In this document: in pieces, positions 9,769-17,853 of the stretch | Position numbering within the stretch: the stretch's first letter is position 1 | How the letters are laid out: each line of letters starts with the position of its first letter | Assembly: GCA_021414025.1 (NCBI GenBank) | Contig: JAIOPG010000002.1 | Span: 186,001-250,000 of the forward strand | Reading direction: 5' to 3' | Length of the DNA: 64,000 bases | Origin: Planctomycetota bacterium | Lineage (GTDB): Bacteria; Planctomycetota; Phycisphaerae; Phycisphaerales; SM1A02 | The notes under the pieces: generated by a model | Database searches by the model: none | Seen by the model: only the letters and a program-made list of their open reading frames with translations | Told to the model about the DNA's origin: nothing | Made by a program: the position numbers and the translations under genes

Positions 9769-10817
9769 GAAAGCACTCGATCGGCCGCGGCGGCGAGAAG
9801 ACCCAGGGTCTCCGGGAACCCCAGGCGAATATTCATGCATTGCAGGGCCTGGCCGGCGGCGCCCTTGACCAGATTGTCGATCGAGGAGGCGATCACCAGG
9901 TGCCGGGTGGGCTCATCGACGGCAAGCGAGACATCGCAGAAGTTCGTTCGCTCAACGGCGGCGATGGAGCTCCAGGTGCCGGCGGGCAGCAGGCGGATGA
10001 AAGGCTCCTCGGCATAGCAGGATTCCAGCGTGTTTCGCACCTCCGCCTCGCCGACGCCGGGGGCGAGCTGGGCGTGAATCGTGCTGAGAATGCCGCGGTC
10101 CAGCGGCAGCAGGTGCGGCGTGAAGAGGATGTCCAGCTTCGTCTCCTGACGCATCTCCGGCTGGTGCCGGTGGCGCAGAGGGGAGTAGGGCTGGTAGCTG
10201 ACCTCGCAGAACAAATTCTTCACCGATGCCCCGCGGCCCGCGCCGCTGACACCGCTGGCCGAATCGACGATCACGGGTCGCGACGCATCGAGAAGGTTGC
10301 CCTTCACCAGCGGATGCAGCGGCAGGATCACCGAGGTGGGGTAGCAGCCGGCGCAGGCAATCAGATCGGCCTCGGCGATCGCAGCGCGATGAATCTCCGG
10401 CAACCCATAGACGGCGCTGCGCAGCAGTTGGCTTGACGGATGTTCGAATCCATAATGCTCGGGATAGGCCGCCGCGTCGCGCAGCCGGAAGGCGGCGGAG
10501 AGGTCGATCACAACCAATCCCTCGGACAGCAACTTCGGGGCCAGCTCGGCGCTCGCTTCATGCGGCGTGGCCAGCAAAATCACGCGGGCACCGCACTGTG
10601 CAATGGCCTTGGCCGAGGCGGGCTGGATCGGCAGGTCGTTGACTCCGCGCAATCGTGGAAAGACCTCGGACATGCGTCGCGGAGCTTCGCCGCTCTCCCG
10701 ATCGGAGCCAAACAGGGCGACCACTTCGACCAGCGGGTGACTGGCCGCGAGACCGGCGAGCTCGGCGCCGGTGTAGCCGGCGGCGCCGACGATGGCGATG
10801 CGTGCGGGTTCGTGCAT
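9765..10817 (-). CDS. argC: N-acetyl-gamma-glutamyl-phosphate reductase
   Basis: ArgC reduces N-acetylglutamyl phosphate to the semialdehyde with NADPH. Residues 7-16 form the nucleotide-binding IVGAAGYTGAEL, and the catalytic cysteine lies in CAGCYPTS. The protein is 350 residues from the ATG at 10817, two bases after the end of argR. The frame continues far upstream through argR, but only as a shadow. Long for the short-type ArgC and typical of the about 345-residue type 1 enzyme. Confidence 0.95.
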   Translation of the reverse strand: MHEPARIAIVGAAGYTGAELAGLAASHPLVEVVALFGSDRESGEAPRRMSEVFPRLRGVNDLPIQPASAKAIAQCGARVILLATPHEASAELAPKLLSEGLVVIDLSAAFRLRDAAAYPEHYGFEHPSSQLLRSAVYGLPEIHRAAIAEADLIACAGCYPTSVILPLHPLVKGNLLDASRPVIVDSASGVSGAGRGASVKNLFCEVSYQPYSPLRHRHQPEMRQETKLDILFTPHLLPLDRGILSTIHAQLAPGVGEAEVRNTLESCYAEEPFIRLLPAGTWSSIAAVERTNFCDVSLAVDEPTRHLVIASSIDNLVKGAAGQALQCMNIRLGFPETLGLLAAAADRVLS

Positions 10818-10819
10818 GT

Positions 10820-11296
10820 TTATTTCCGAGCCGGGCGCCGAGGTCGGTCGCTCGTGCCCTGCAGGATGTTCTTGAAACGCGCGGCCAGGCTCCGTGCCAG
10901 CGCCGCGCTCTTGGCCACCAGCAGGATGGTGTCGTCGCCGGCCAGCGTGCCCAGAGAGCCCTCCAGCCGGATGCGGTCCAACTCGACGGCCAGCGGTGTG
11001 GCGTGGCCGGTGCGCGTGCGCAGGACCACCATCTGGCCGCCGGCCTCCACGTCGAGCAGGTAGGTCTGCACCGCGGAGCGGATGTCGGAGTTGTTGGTGG
11101 CCGCCGAGCCCGGCAACTGCCAGCCCGTCGGTCCCTTCACCACGCCCAGGTCCGCCAGGTCGCGGGAAAGCGTCGCCTGGGTCACATCCACACCCTCGCC
11201 GCGCAACTGCTTGAGCAGGCTGTGCTGGCTGGTGACGCGGCCGGCCTGGAGCAGGCGCTCGATCATGCGTCGTCGGTTGGGCTTGGAGGTTTCCAT
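10820..11296 (-). CDS. argR: Arginine repressor ArgR
   Basis: ArgR is the arginine-sensing hexameric repressor of arginine genes. The N-terminal winged helix includes the recognition segment VTQATLSRDLADLGVVK, and the C-terminal half carries the arginine-binding GTLAGDDTILLVAKS stretch. The ATG at 11296 follows an in-frame TTG at 11299 and yields 158 residues. The last dozen residues are basic (RPRRPARK). As the first gene of the arg operon with two ARG-box-like sites over its promoter, it should repress itself and all six downstream enzymes when arginine is abundant. Confidence 0.94.
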   Translation of the reverse strand: METSKPNRRRMIERLLQAGRVTSQHSLLKQLRGEGVDVTQATLSRDLADLGVVKGPTGWQLPGSAATNNSDIRSAVQTYLLDVEAGGQMVVLRTRTGHATPLAVELDRIRLEGSLGTLAGDDTILLVAKSAALARSLAARFKNILQGTSDRPRRPARK

Positions 11297-11300
11297 CAAG

Positions 11301-11333
11301 AGTATAATTATGCAATCTCTGCATAAGAATGCA
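11301..11333 (-). promoter_or_regulatory. Tandem ARG-box-like operators overlapping the argR promoter
   Basis: Two 14-base sites fit the enterobacterial ARG box core TGNATWWWWATNCA. Box 1, AGTATAATTATGCA at 11301-11314, has one mismatch. Box 2, TGCATAAGAATGCA at 11320-11333, has perfect arms and one G in the spacer. Their centres are 19 bases apart, about two helical turns. A minus-strand promoter, TTGCAT (11334-11329), 16-base spacer, CATAAT (11312-11307), lies inside the pair, so bound ArgR would block RNA polymerase. The start codon is only ten bases past the -10. Confidence 0.72.
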
Positions 11334-11369
11334 AGCGGTGAGGAAAAAATAATTTGGTAGTGTCCGCGA

Positions 11370-12785
11370 GTGACTCCCTCGCGCCGACGCGCTCGAACCT
11401 GGACGACGGCGGCGATCGCGGCCCTGGCTGGCGCCGCGGTCGCGAGCGCCGACGACCGGATGGGTCACTTCCTCGATGCCCTGATCAATGTCAAGCCCGG
11501 CGACACGAGGCTGGGCAACTACGACGACACCCGCGACTTGGCGGCCTTCTGGCTGATTCCCAACGTCGACCCCTTCTTCGGGTCGCAGAAGAAGTTTATC
11601 CATCTGGCCATCGACACTCCGCAGCCCCTCCCGATCAACGCGGGGCGCATCGACCCCTTCCTGAAGACCCTCGATCCGCTCTCGTCCATCGCCTCGCCCC
11701 TGCGCAACGTCGAGCTCTGGATGCGGGAGAATCTGAGCCTCCGCAACGATCTCTACGATCTTCTGGTCCTGCAGCGGGCCAGCACCGGACTTCCCGGGCA
11801 AGACCGCGGCGCGGTCACCAACCGCTTCAACTGGCGCATGGACTGGAAGGCCTGGGAGATCCAGGGACTTGGCACCGGCTCCTTCACGGCCCAATTCCGC
11901 GCCAACAACAATTGGAGCTCCCAGAATGTGAATCTCTCAAACGCCATCGGTTCGACGGCGGTGAACGTGGACACGGCCGAGTCCGCCCAGTACTACGCGC
12001 TGAGCCGGCTCTTCGTGCAGCAGGGGTTCTTCGACGACCGAGTGCTGATCGGCGCCGGCAAGATCAACCCCAACGACACCACGGCGGCCAACTTCTTCGC
12101 CGGAGACGAGACCAACCAGTTCCTGGCGAGCGTCTTCAACGGCGGCGACGCGCTGCCGGTCGGGTGGAACGGAGTCCTGCCCGGGGTCTACGCCCAGTGC
12201 ATTCCAGCCGACGGTGTCTACGTCAATGCGATCCTCACCAGCCCGCTCGGGGCTTCGTCAACGGGGTTTGGGCTGAACACGCTGAATCAGGGTCTCTATT
12301 TCGCCGGCGCCGAGGCGGGCTTCGTGACCGCGCTGGGGGCCAACCGGGAGCTGGTGGGGCGCTACTCGATCTTCGTCTGCAACACCAACGCGGGCCTGAC
12401 CACGACCGGCGCCTCGAACAAGCAGTACGGATCGGCGATGGCGATCATCGCCCAGCAGTTCATCGACCGCGACCTGGGAGTGTGGTTTTCCTACCAGCTC
12501 AGCGACGCCAACGTGAGCGCCGCCACGCAGGAATTCGCCTTCGGCGCCTCCATCGAGAACTCCTTCGGGCGCTACGGCGACAATTTCGGGATCGCCCTGG
12601 GCTGGACCGACTCCTCGCAGTCCGGCGACCGGAACCAGAAGACGATCGAGACCTACTACCGCATCCGGCTGACTGGAAGCATCGAGCTTTCACCCGATGT
12701 GCAGATCATCTTCGATCCGTCGAATCCGGCGGCCAAGAGCGGCGCCACCTGGGTCTTTGGCCTGCGGACCAAGATTCATTTCTAG
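11370..12785 (+). CDS. OprB-like carbohydrate-selective porin
   Basis: A 471-residue predicted outer-membrane protein. The GTG-initiated N-terminus has an Arg-rich start, a hydrophobic stretch (TTAAIAALAGAAVA) and an Ala-Ser-Ala cleavage region, a good signal peptide. The rest alternates aromatic and hydrophobic residues in beta-strand style and ends in ...VFGLRTKIHF, with the terminal Phe expected by the BAM machinery. Segments such as LSRLFVQQGFFDDRVLIGAGKINPNDTTAANFFAGDETNQFL resemble the OprB family. The substrate is unknown. It is divergent from the arg operon and converges on infC with a 17-base gap. Confidence 0.75.
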   Translation: MTPSRRRARTWTTAAIAALAGAAVASADDRMGHFLDALINVKPGDTRLGNYDDTRDLAAFWLIPNVDPFFGSQKKFIHLAIDTPQPLPINAGRIDPFLKTLDPLSSIASPLRNVELWMRENLSLRNDLYDLLVLQRASTGLPGQDRGAVTNRFNWRMDWKAWEIQGLGTGSFTAQFRANNNWSSQNVNLSNAIGSTAVNVDTAESAQYYALSRLFVQQGFFDDRVLIGAGKINPNDTTAANFFAGDETNQFLASVFNGGDALPVGWNGVLPGVYAQCIPADGVYVNAILTSPLGASSTGFGLNTLNQGLYFAGAEAGFVTALGANRELVGRYSIFVCNTNAGLTTTGASNKQYGSAMAIIAQQFIDRDLGVWFSYQLSDANVSAATQEFAFGASIENSFGRYGDNFGIALGWTDSSQSGDRNQKTIETYYRIRLTGSIELSPDVQIIFDPSNPAAKSGATWVFGLRTKIHF

Positions 12786-12802
12786 CCGCGAAAGGGACGA
12801 CT

Positions 12803-13576
12803 TCAGGAAGCGACTTCGGTCGAGGCGGACTTTGAAGTCGAAGATTCGGCCGGGGTGGCGCTCTTCTTCGGCTTGGCGGTTTTCTTCGGCTTCTTCGCCG
12901 TGGTTTCCGCCGTCGTGGGGGCGCCATCGTCCGCGGGCTCCGTGGACTTGGACGACTCAGCCTTGGTCGTTTCGGACTTGGCCGCCTCGGGCTTGGGTGC
13001 TTTGAACAAGGCGGGATTCTTGCGCTTGAAGGCGTCGATGCGGGCGCGGTCGGGCGAGAGCATCGCCGAGAGCCGCTTGCCGTTGAAGCGCGGCGGGCTG
13101 TCCAGGCGGGCCAGGTCGGTGAGCTTGGCGATCGCCGCGTTCAACTTCACCGCGCCGATCTCCTTGTGCGCCATTTCGCGGCCCTTGTAACTGGCCACCA
13201 ACTGCACCTTGTGTCCCTCGAGCAGGAAGCGGCGGGCCTGCTGCACGCGGATCTCCACGTCGTGCGGATCCACCTTCATGCTGCGGCCCAAACGGACTTC
13301 CTTCATCTCGCTGGTCTTGGTCTTGCGTCCCTGCTTGTCCTTCTTGGACTGCTCGTACTTGTACTTGCCGAAGTCCATGATCTTGCAGACGGGCGGGCGC
13401 ACGTCGGGGGCGATCTCGACCAGGTCGAGACCCGCCACCATCGCGAGGCGCCGGGCCTCCTCGGTCTCGACGACGCCCAGCATGGTGCCGGTCTCGTCGA
13501 TTAGCCGGACGGGAGTGATGCGGATGCGGTCATTGATGCGCGGACCGAAGGCGGAATTCGATTCGGGGCGGGACAT
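12803..13576 (-). CDS. infC: Translation initiation factor IF-3 with a charged C-terminal tail
   Basis: IF-3 binds the 30S subunit and checks start-codon pairing. The 257 residues begin with the FGPRINDRIR entry to the N-domain, then DLVEIAPDVRPPVCKIMDFGKYKYEQSKKDK at the domain boundary. The C-domain GHKVQLVASYKGREMAHKEIG follows. After about residue 180 there is a Lys/Ala/Ser/Thr/Glu-rich tail of about 75 residues that standard IF-3 lacks. The ATG at 13576 is chosen because upstream codons show no conservation; E. coli infC uses AUU, so a nearby rare start cannot be excluded. Confidence 0.93.
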   Translation of the reverse strand: MSRPESNSAFGPRINDRIRITPVRLIDETGTMLGVVETEEARRLAMVAGLDLVEIAPDVRPPVCKIMDFGKYKYEQSKKDKQGRKTKTSEMKEVRLGRSMKVDPHDVEIRVQQARRFLLEGHKVQLVASYKGREMAHKEIGAVKLNAAIAKLTDLARLDSPPRFNGKRLSAMLSPDRARIDAFKRKNPALFKAPKPEAAKSETTKAESSKSTEPADDGAPTTAETTAKKPKKTAKPKKSATPAESSTSKSASTEVAS

Positions 13577-13879
13577 GGGCGGACGGCGGGGAGGAAATGC
13601 GGAGATGGAAGAATCCTTTATGTGGAGAGCAAGCGACAGCGAATCGCTTCTGGAGCGAAGGCCGTGCAAACCGGAATGACCGGAGAAACGCGAGACAACG
13701 GGGGCGGACGCATCATGCCCGTACGAAGAATTTCTGAGACATGCAGTCGTTGTCCTCGAGTCGCGTTGCGGCGGAGAAACGTTCTCCACCGGCACGGTAG
13801 AAAGTACCTGCTGCAGCATGACCGATGCAAGCCAAAATGCAAGTCTTTTTCCCTTGAAAAAGGGGAATGGCAATGAAGA
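13577..13879 (-). other. Spacer between thrS and infC; holds the infC leader
   Basis: A 303-base stretch with no convincing gene; the short plus-strand frame at 13622-13876 has no recognisable features. A 15-base inverted repeat (GGAGAA, 3-base loop, TTCTCC) sits at 13773-13787. At 13845-13862 CTTTTTC and GAAAAAG can pair just beyond the thrS stop and could weakly terminate or attenuate transcription. A long untranslated leader for infC is possible. Confidence 0.45.
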
Positions 13880-15958
13880 TCATTTCACCGATGGGGAGAT
13901 CCGTCCGGCCAGGGGCTCGCTCGCGCGGCTCTGGTAATCCCGGGCCAATGCCGAAACAAAGTCGTCAAAGGGCATTTCTCCAGCGTTTTCCGCCTTTCCA
14001 AGCAGCCGGACGCTGACCACGCGGCGCTCGGCGTCGCGCGGACCCACGATCGCCAGCACTGGAATCTTCTGTTCGGATCCGATGCGGATCCGGTTCTGGA
14101 TCCGTTCGGAGCTGGAGTCCAGGGTGCTGCGCAACCCTGCCTGCTGCAGGGCGCGGTGCAGCTCGCGGCCATACTCCTCGCTCTTCTCGCTGATGGGTAG
14201 CACGCGCACCTGCTCCGGGCTGAGCCAGAGCGGGAACGCGCCCGCGAAGTGCTCGATGAGGACGCCGATGAAACGCTCGAAGCTTCCAAAAGGCGCGCGG
14301 TGGATCATGATCGGCCGGTGCAGTTTGTTGTCGGCGCCCTGGTAGGAAAGGTCGAATCGAAGCGGCAGGTTGTAGTCCACCTGCACCGTTCCCAGTTGCC
14401 ATGAGCGGCCGATGACGTCGCGCACGATGAAGTCGATCTTGGCCCCGTAGAAGGCGGCTTCGCCCTTCTCCTCGGTGAACGCCACACCCAGGCTCTTGGC
14501 GGCGTCCCGGCAGGCCTGCTCGGCCTTGTCCCAGTCGGCAGCTTCGCCAATGTACTTGCTGGAGTCGGGATCGCGCAGGCCCACGCGCACGCGAAAGTCC
14601 TTCATGCCCAGCGTGTTGAAAATGAGCTTGACCAGCTCAAGGCATCCCTGCAGTTCGTGCGCGACTTGATCCTCGCGGCAAAACAAGTGGGCGTCATCCT
14701 GGGTGAAGCCGCGGACGCGGGTCAGGCCGCCGATTTCGCCGGACTGCTCCCATCGGTAGACCGTGCCGAATTCGCAGAGACGCACGGGCAGATCCCGCCA
14801 GGAGCGTGGCTCGCTGGCGTAGATGCGGATGTGGTGCGGGCAGTTCATCGGCCGCAGCAGATAGCCCTCGACCTCGCCCTTCTCCAGGCGGTTGGCCAGT
14901 TCGGCACAACTGCAGCCTTCCTTGGCCAGCGCGCTCATGGTGTCATGGTCGACGATGGGGGGATACTGGCTCTCGCGGTAGTAGGGGAAGTGGCCGCTGG
15001 TGCGGTAGAGCTCAAGCTTGCCGATCTGCGGCGTGAAGACCTGGGTGTAGCCCTGGCGACGCAAGGCCTCGCCGATGAAGTTCTGAAGTTCCTGTCGGAT
15101 GACGGCGCCATTGGGAGTCCAGAGCACGAGTCCCTGGCCGACCATCTCGTCGATGTGGAAGAGACGCAGCTGCTTGCCCAGCACGCGGTGGTCGCGCTGC
15201 TTGGCCTCCTCGATCTGCTTCATGTGCGTCTCGAGCTCGGCCTTGGACGCGAACGCGGTTCCGTAGACGCGGGTGAGACGGTCGCTCTTCTCGTCGCCAT
15301 GCCAGTAACTGCTGGCCAGCGAGGTCACTTTGTAGGCGGCGACGCGCCCGGTGGTCGGAACATGCGGACCGCGGCAGAGATCTTCCCAGTTCTTTCCCGG
15401 CGCTCCGGTGGCGTACCAGCTCAGCGTCGCGCCGCCCGCGTCGCAGGCGCGCTGGGCGTTGTCGATCTTGTACTTGCTGCCTTCACTCCTGACTTTCACC
15501 AGGCCCTGGTCGGCGCCCATTTCATAGCGGGTGAAGGGGCGATCCTCCGCGACAATGCGGGCCATTTCCTGCTCGATCTTGGCGAAGTCGTCAGTGCTGG
15601 GAATCTTTCCCGACGGAAAGGCCATGTCGTAGTAGAAGCCCTGCTCGACGGGCGGCCCGTATACCAGTTGCACGCCCGGGTAGAGGTTGGTGATCGCCTC
15701 CGCCATGATGTGAGCCGCCGAGTGTCGCAGCAGATAGAGCGCGTCGGCGTCGATGGAGCCGTCGCGCTTCTTGGCGGTGACGATGGCCAGCTGCACATCG
15801 CGCTCGATCTTGGTGGCGAGATCGCAGAGCGTTCCGTCGATCTTGGCGCCCAGCGCCGCCTTGGCCAGGCCGGGGCCGATGTCGGCGGCCACCTGCGCCG
15901 CGGTCACCGGGGCGTCGTAACTTTTCTTAGTTCCGTCGGGCAGGGTGATGACGGGCAT
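13880..15958 (-). CDS. thrS: Threonyl-tRNA synthetase
   Basis: Charges tRNA-Thr in the cytoplasm. The 692 residues show an N-terminal TGS domain (about 1-65), an editing domain with HSAAHIMAEA and LCRGPHVPTTG, the class II core with RPMNCPHHIRIY and a C-terminal anticodon-binding domain with VLPISEKSEEYGRELHRAL. Its ATG at 15958 lies two bases after nrdR ends, so it is in the pyrH-frr-nrdR-thrS block. In many bacteria thrS is followed closely by infC; here infC follows after 303 bases and rpmI/rplT are absent. Confidence 0.96.
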   Translation of the reverse strand: MPVITLPDGTKKSYDAPVTAAQVAADIGPGLAKAALGAKIDGTLCDLATKIERDVQLAIVTAKKRDGSIDADALYLLRHSAAHIMAEAITNLYPGVQLVYGPPVEQGFYYDMAFPSGKIPSTDDFAKIEQEMARIVAEDRPFTRYEMGADQGLVKVRSEGSKYKIDNAQRACDAGGATLSWYATGAPGKNWEDLCRGPHVPTTGRVAAYKVTSLASSYWHGDEKSDRLTRVYGTAFASKAELETHMKQIEEAKQRDHRVLGKQLRLFHIDEMVGQGLVLWTPNGAVIRQELQNFIGEALRRQGYTQVFTPQIGKLELYRTSGHFPYYRESQYPPIVDHDTMSALAKEGCSCAELANRLEKGEVEGYLLRPMNCPHHIRIYASEPRSWRDLPVRLCEFGTVYRWEQSGEIGGLTRVRGFTQDDAHLFCREDQVAHELQGCLELVKLIFNTLGMKDFRVRVGLRDPDSSKYIGEAADWDKAEQACRDAAKSLGVAFTEEKGEAAFYGAKIDFIVRDVIGRSWQLGTVQVDYNLPLRFDLSYQGADNKLHRPIMIHRAPFGSFERFIGVLIEHFAGAFPLWLSPEQVRVLPISEKSEEYGRELHRALQQAGLRSTLDSSSERIQNRIRIGSEQKIPVLAIVGPRDAERRVVSVRLLGKAENAGEMPFDDFVSALARDYQSRASEPLAGRISPSVK

Positions 15959-15960
15959 GG

Positions 15961-16479
15961 TCAGGCTCGCTCCGCTTTCGGCTTGGCGACGGGGAAGAGA
16001 TCGATCTCGTTGGCCACGGGGCGCGGACGCGACTGCAGCGAGGCCATCTCGGCGGCAAACTCGGCGATGGAGCCGAAGCCGAAGTGCTCGCTCACGAAGC
16101 GGATGTAGGCGATGGGATCAAGCTCGCGCAGCTTGCTGGCCAGGCGCTGCCCGATCACCGAGCTCTCGACCTCGCGGTCAAAGTCGCGGTGGATTTCCTC
16201 CTCCACCTCACGGCAGAGGCGCTCCTTGTCCTCCTCGCGAATGGGGCGCTTGCCGCAGGCGGCGTGCAGGCCGCGGCTGAGCTTCTCGACTTCGTAGGGC
16301 ACACGGCTGCCGTCGCGCTTGACCACCACCAGGCGGGCGGTGCGCTCGTAGCGCTCGTAGGTCGTGAAGCGCTTGGCGCAGCCAAGGCATTCGCGGCGGC
16401 GGCGGATGGTGTCGCCATCCTCCCCGGGGCGGCTGTCGATCACCTTGTCATTGTCGACGGAACAGAAGGGACATCGCAC
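15961..16479 (-). CDS. nrdR: Transcriptional repressor NrdR
   Basis: NrdR senses ATP/dATP and represses ribonucleotide reductase genes. The N-terminal zinc ribbon has four cysteines (CPFC near residues 3-6 and CLGC near 32-35) and an Arg-rich strand between them. An ATP-cone (about 50-140) follows, with VVKRDGSRVPYEVEKLSRGL. A C-terminal extension of about 25 residues follows the cone. It is three bases from frr and two from thrS, so it is co-transcribed with translation genes rather than with nrd genes. Confidence 0.95.
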   Translation of the reverse strand: MRCPFCSVDNDKVIDSRPGEDGDTIRRRRECLGCAKRFTTYERYERTARLVVVKRDGSRVPYEVEKLSRGLHAACGKRPIREEDKERLCREVEEEIHRDFDREVESSVIGQRLASKLRELDPIAYIRFVSEHFGFGSIAEFAAEMASLQSRPRPVANEIDLFPVAKPKAERA

Positions 16480-16482
16480 GGA

Positions 16483-17049
16483 TCAAGTCTCCTCGATCTC
16501 GGAGACTTTCTTAGTCACGATCTCGTCCACCTTCGCGGTCTGCTTCTTGGTGGCTTCGTCCACGTCCTTCTGGGCGCGCTCGGCAGCGTCCTCGGTCAGG
16601 CCGGATTTCTTGTCGGCCAGCAGGGTGTCGATGCGCTTGTTGGCGTCGCGGCGCTCGTTGCGGATGGCGACCTTGGTGTCCTCCGAAAGTTTCTTCGCCT
16701 GAGCCGAGAGCTGCTTGCGCCGATCTGAGCTGGGGGAGGGCACCATGATCCGGATCTGGGCGCCCTCGGTCTGGGGATTGAGGCCCAGGCCCGCCTTCTC
16801 GATTGCCTTCACGATCTCGCTCTTGGCCCCGGGATCGAAGGGCTTCACCAGCAGCTGTGCCGGCTCGGGCACGCTGATCGCAGCCAGTTCGCGCAGGTCG
16901 GTCAGCGATCCGTAATAGTCCACCTTGATGTACTCGAGCATGGCAGTGGTGGCGCGGCCGGTGCGCATGCCGCGCAGCTCCTTCTGGAGATGCTCCACGC
17001 TCTTCTCCATCCGGTCTTCGCATTCAAGCATAATGGTGTCGAGATCCAC
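16483..17049 (-). CDS. frr: Ribosome recycling factor
   Basis: Splits post-termination ribosomes together with EF-G. Length of 188 residues matches the family, with the conserved ELRGMRTGRA near residue 25-34 and the C-terminal ERAQKDVDEATKKQTAKVDEI helix. The start is GTG at 17049 and is preceded by a clear AAGGAG-type ribosome binding site. It follows pyrH by 36 bases, the widespread pyrH-frr arrangement. Confidence 0.96.
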   Translation of the reverse strand: MDLDTIMLECEDRMEKSVEHLQKELRGMRTGRATTAMLEYIKVDYYGSLTDLRELAAISVPEPAQLLVKPFDPGAKSEIVKAIEKAGLGLNPQTEGAQIRIMVPSPSSDRRKQLSAQAKKLSEDTKVAIRNERRDANKRIDTLLADKKSGLTEDAAERAQKDVDEATKKQTAKVDEIVTKKVSEIEET

Positions 17050-17085
17050 GCGAATTCTCCTTAGGGGCAGGCGAGAATAGCAGGG

Positions 17086-17808
17086 TCAGACGGAGACGAG
17101 CGTTCCAATCGCCTCGCCGCACATGGCCCGCTTCACGTTGCCCTTTTCATGGAAGTTGAAGACGCGGATCGGCAGCGAATGCTCCATGCACATGGTCATC
17201 GCAGTGAGGTCCATCACGGCGAGCCGCTTGGCGATGGCATCGGAGAACTTGATCTGCTCCAGCTTGACCGCCTTGGGATCCTTCTTCGGATCGGCGGTGT
17301 AGACGCCGTCGACCTTGGTCGCCTTCAGCAGCATCTGCGCCTGCAGTTCCACACCGCGCAGACTCGCGCAGGTATCTGTTGTGAAGAATGGGTTGCCGGT
17401 GCCCGCCGCAAGGATGATCACGCGGCCCTTTTCCATGTGCCGCAGCGCGCGGGCTCTGATGAAAGGCTCGGCAACCGACTTCACTTCCAGCGCCGTCATC
17501 AGGCGGCTGGCCACGCCCGTCGATTCGAGCGCCTCGCGCAGTGCGAGCCCGTTGATGATCGTCCCCATCATGCCCATGTAATCAGCAGTGGCCTGGGCGA
17601 TGCGGCCTTTCTCGGCCAGACGTGCTCCGCGCACGATGTTGCCGCCGCCTACCACGATGGCCAGCTTCAGGCCGGGCACGGCGCGATAGGCCTGGGCGAT
17701 TTCCTCGGCGATCAGCGCCAATTGGTCGGCTGCGATGCCCAGCTGGCCCTCCTGGGCGAAGCTCTCGCCGCTGAGCTTGAGAACAACGCGTTGAAAGTGC
17801 TGGCTCAC
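17086..17808 (-). CDS. pyrH: Uridylate kinase
   Basis: Phosphorylates UMP to UDP; bacterial hexameric UMP kinase of the amino-acid kinase fold. Seen are VVLKLSGESFA at residues 8-18, VVGGGNIVRGARLAEKG, and TDTCASLRGVELQAQMLLKATKVDGVYTADPKKDP. The start is GTG at 17808, with CCAAGGAGAACC just upstream as a strong ribosome binding site. It lies between the transsulfuration lyase gene and frr. rpsB and tsf, which often precede it, are not here. Confidence 0.96.
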   Translation of the reverse strand: MSQHFQRVVLKLSGESFAQEGQLGIAADQLALIAEEIAQAYRAVPGLKLAIVVGGGNIVRGARLAEKGRIAQATADYMGMMGTIINGLALREALESTGVASRLMTALEVKSVAEPFIRARALRHMEKGRVIILAAGTGNPFFTTDTCASLRGVELQAQMLLKATKVDGVYTADPKKDPKAVKLEQIKFSDAIAKRLAVMDLTAMTMCMEHSLPIRVFNFHEKGNVKRAMCGEAIGTLVSV

Positions 17809-17853
17809 GAAGGTTCTCCTTGGAAGAGTCGCGTCGGTCGGGACGGGTGGAAA

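Noticed and set aside
9765-11894. A 709-residue fusion of argC with upstream sequence
   Set aside because: The upstream part is a shadow of argR and of the porin gene; the ArgC fold begins at the ATG at 10817.
13622-13876. Small plus-strand ORF between infC and thrS
   Set aside because: Arg/Gly/Cys-rich translation without recognisable features, and no ribosome binding site or TAnnnT element before its start.
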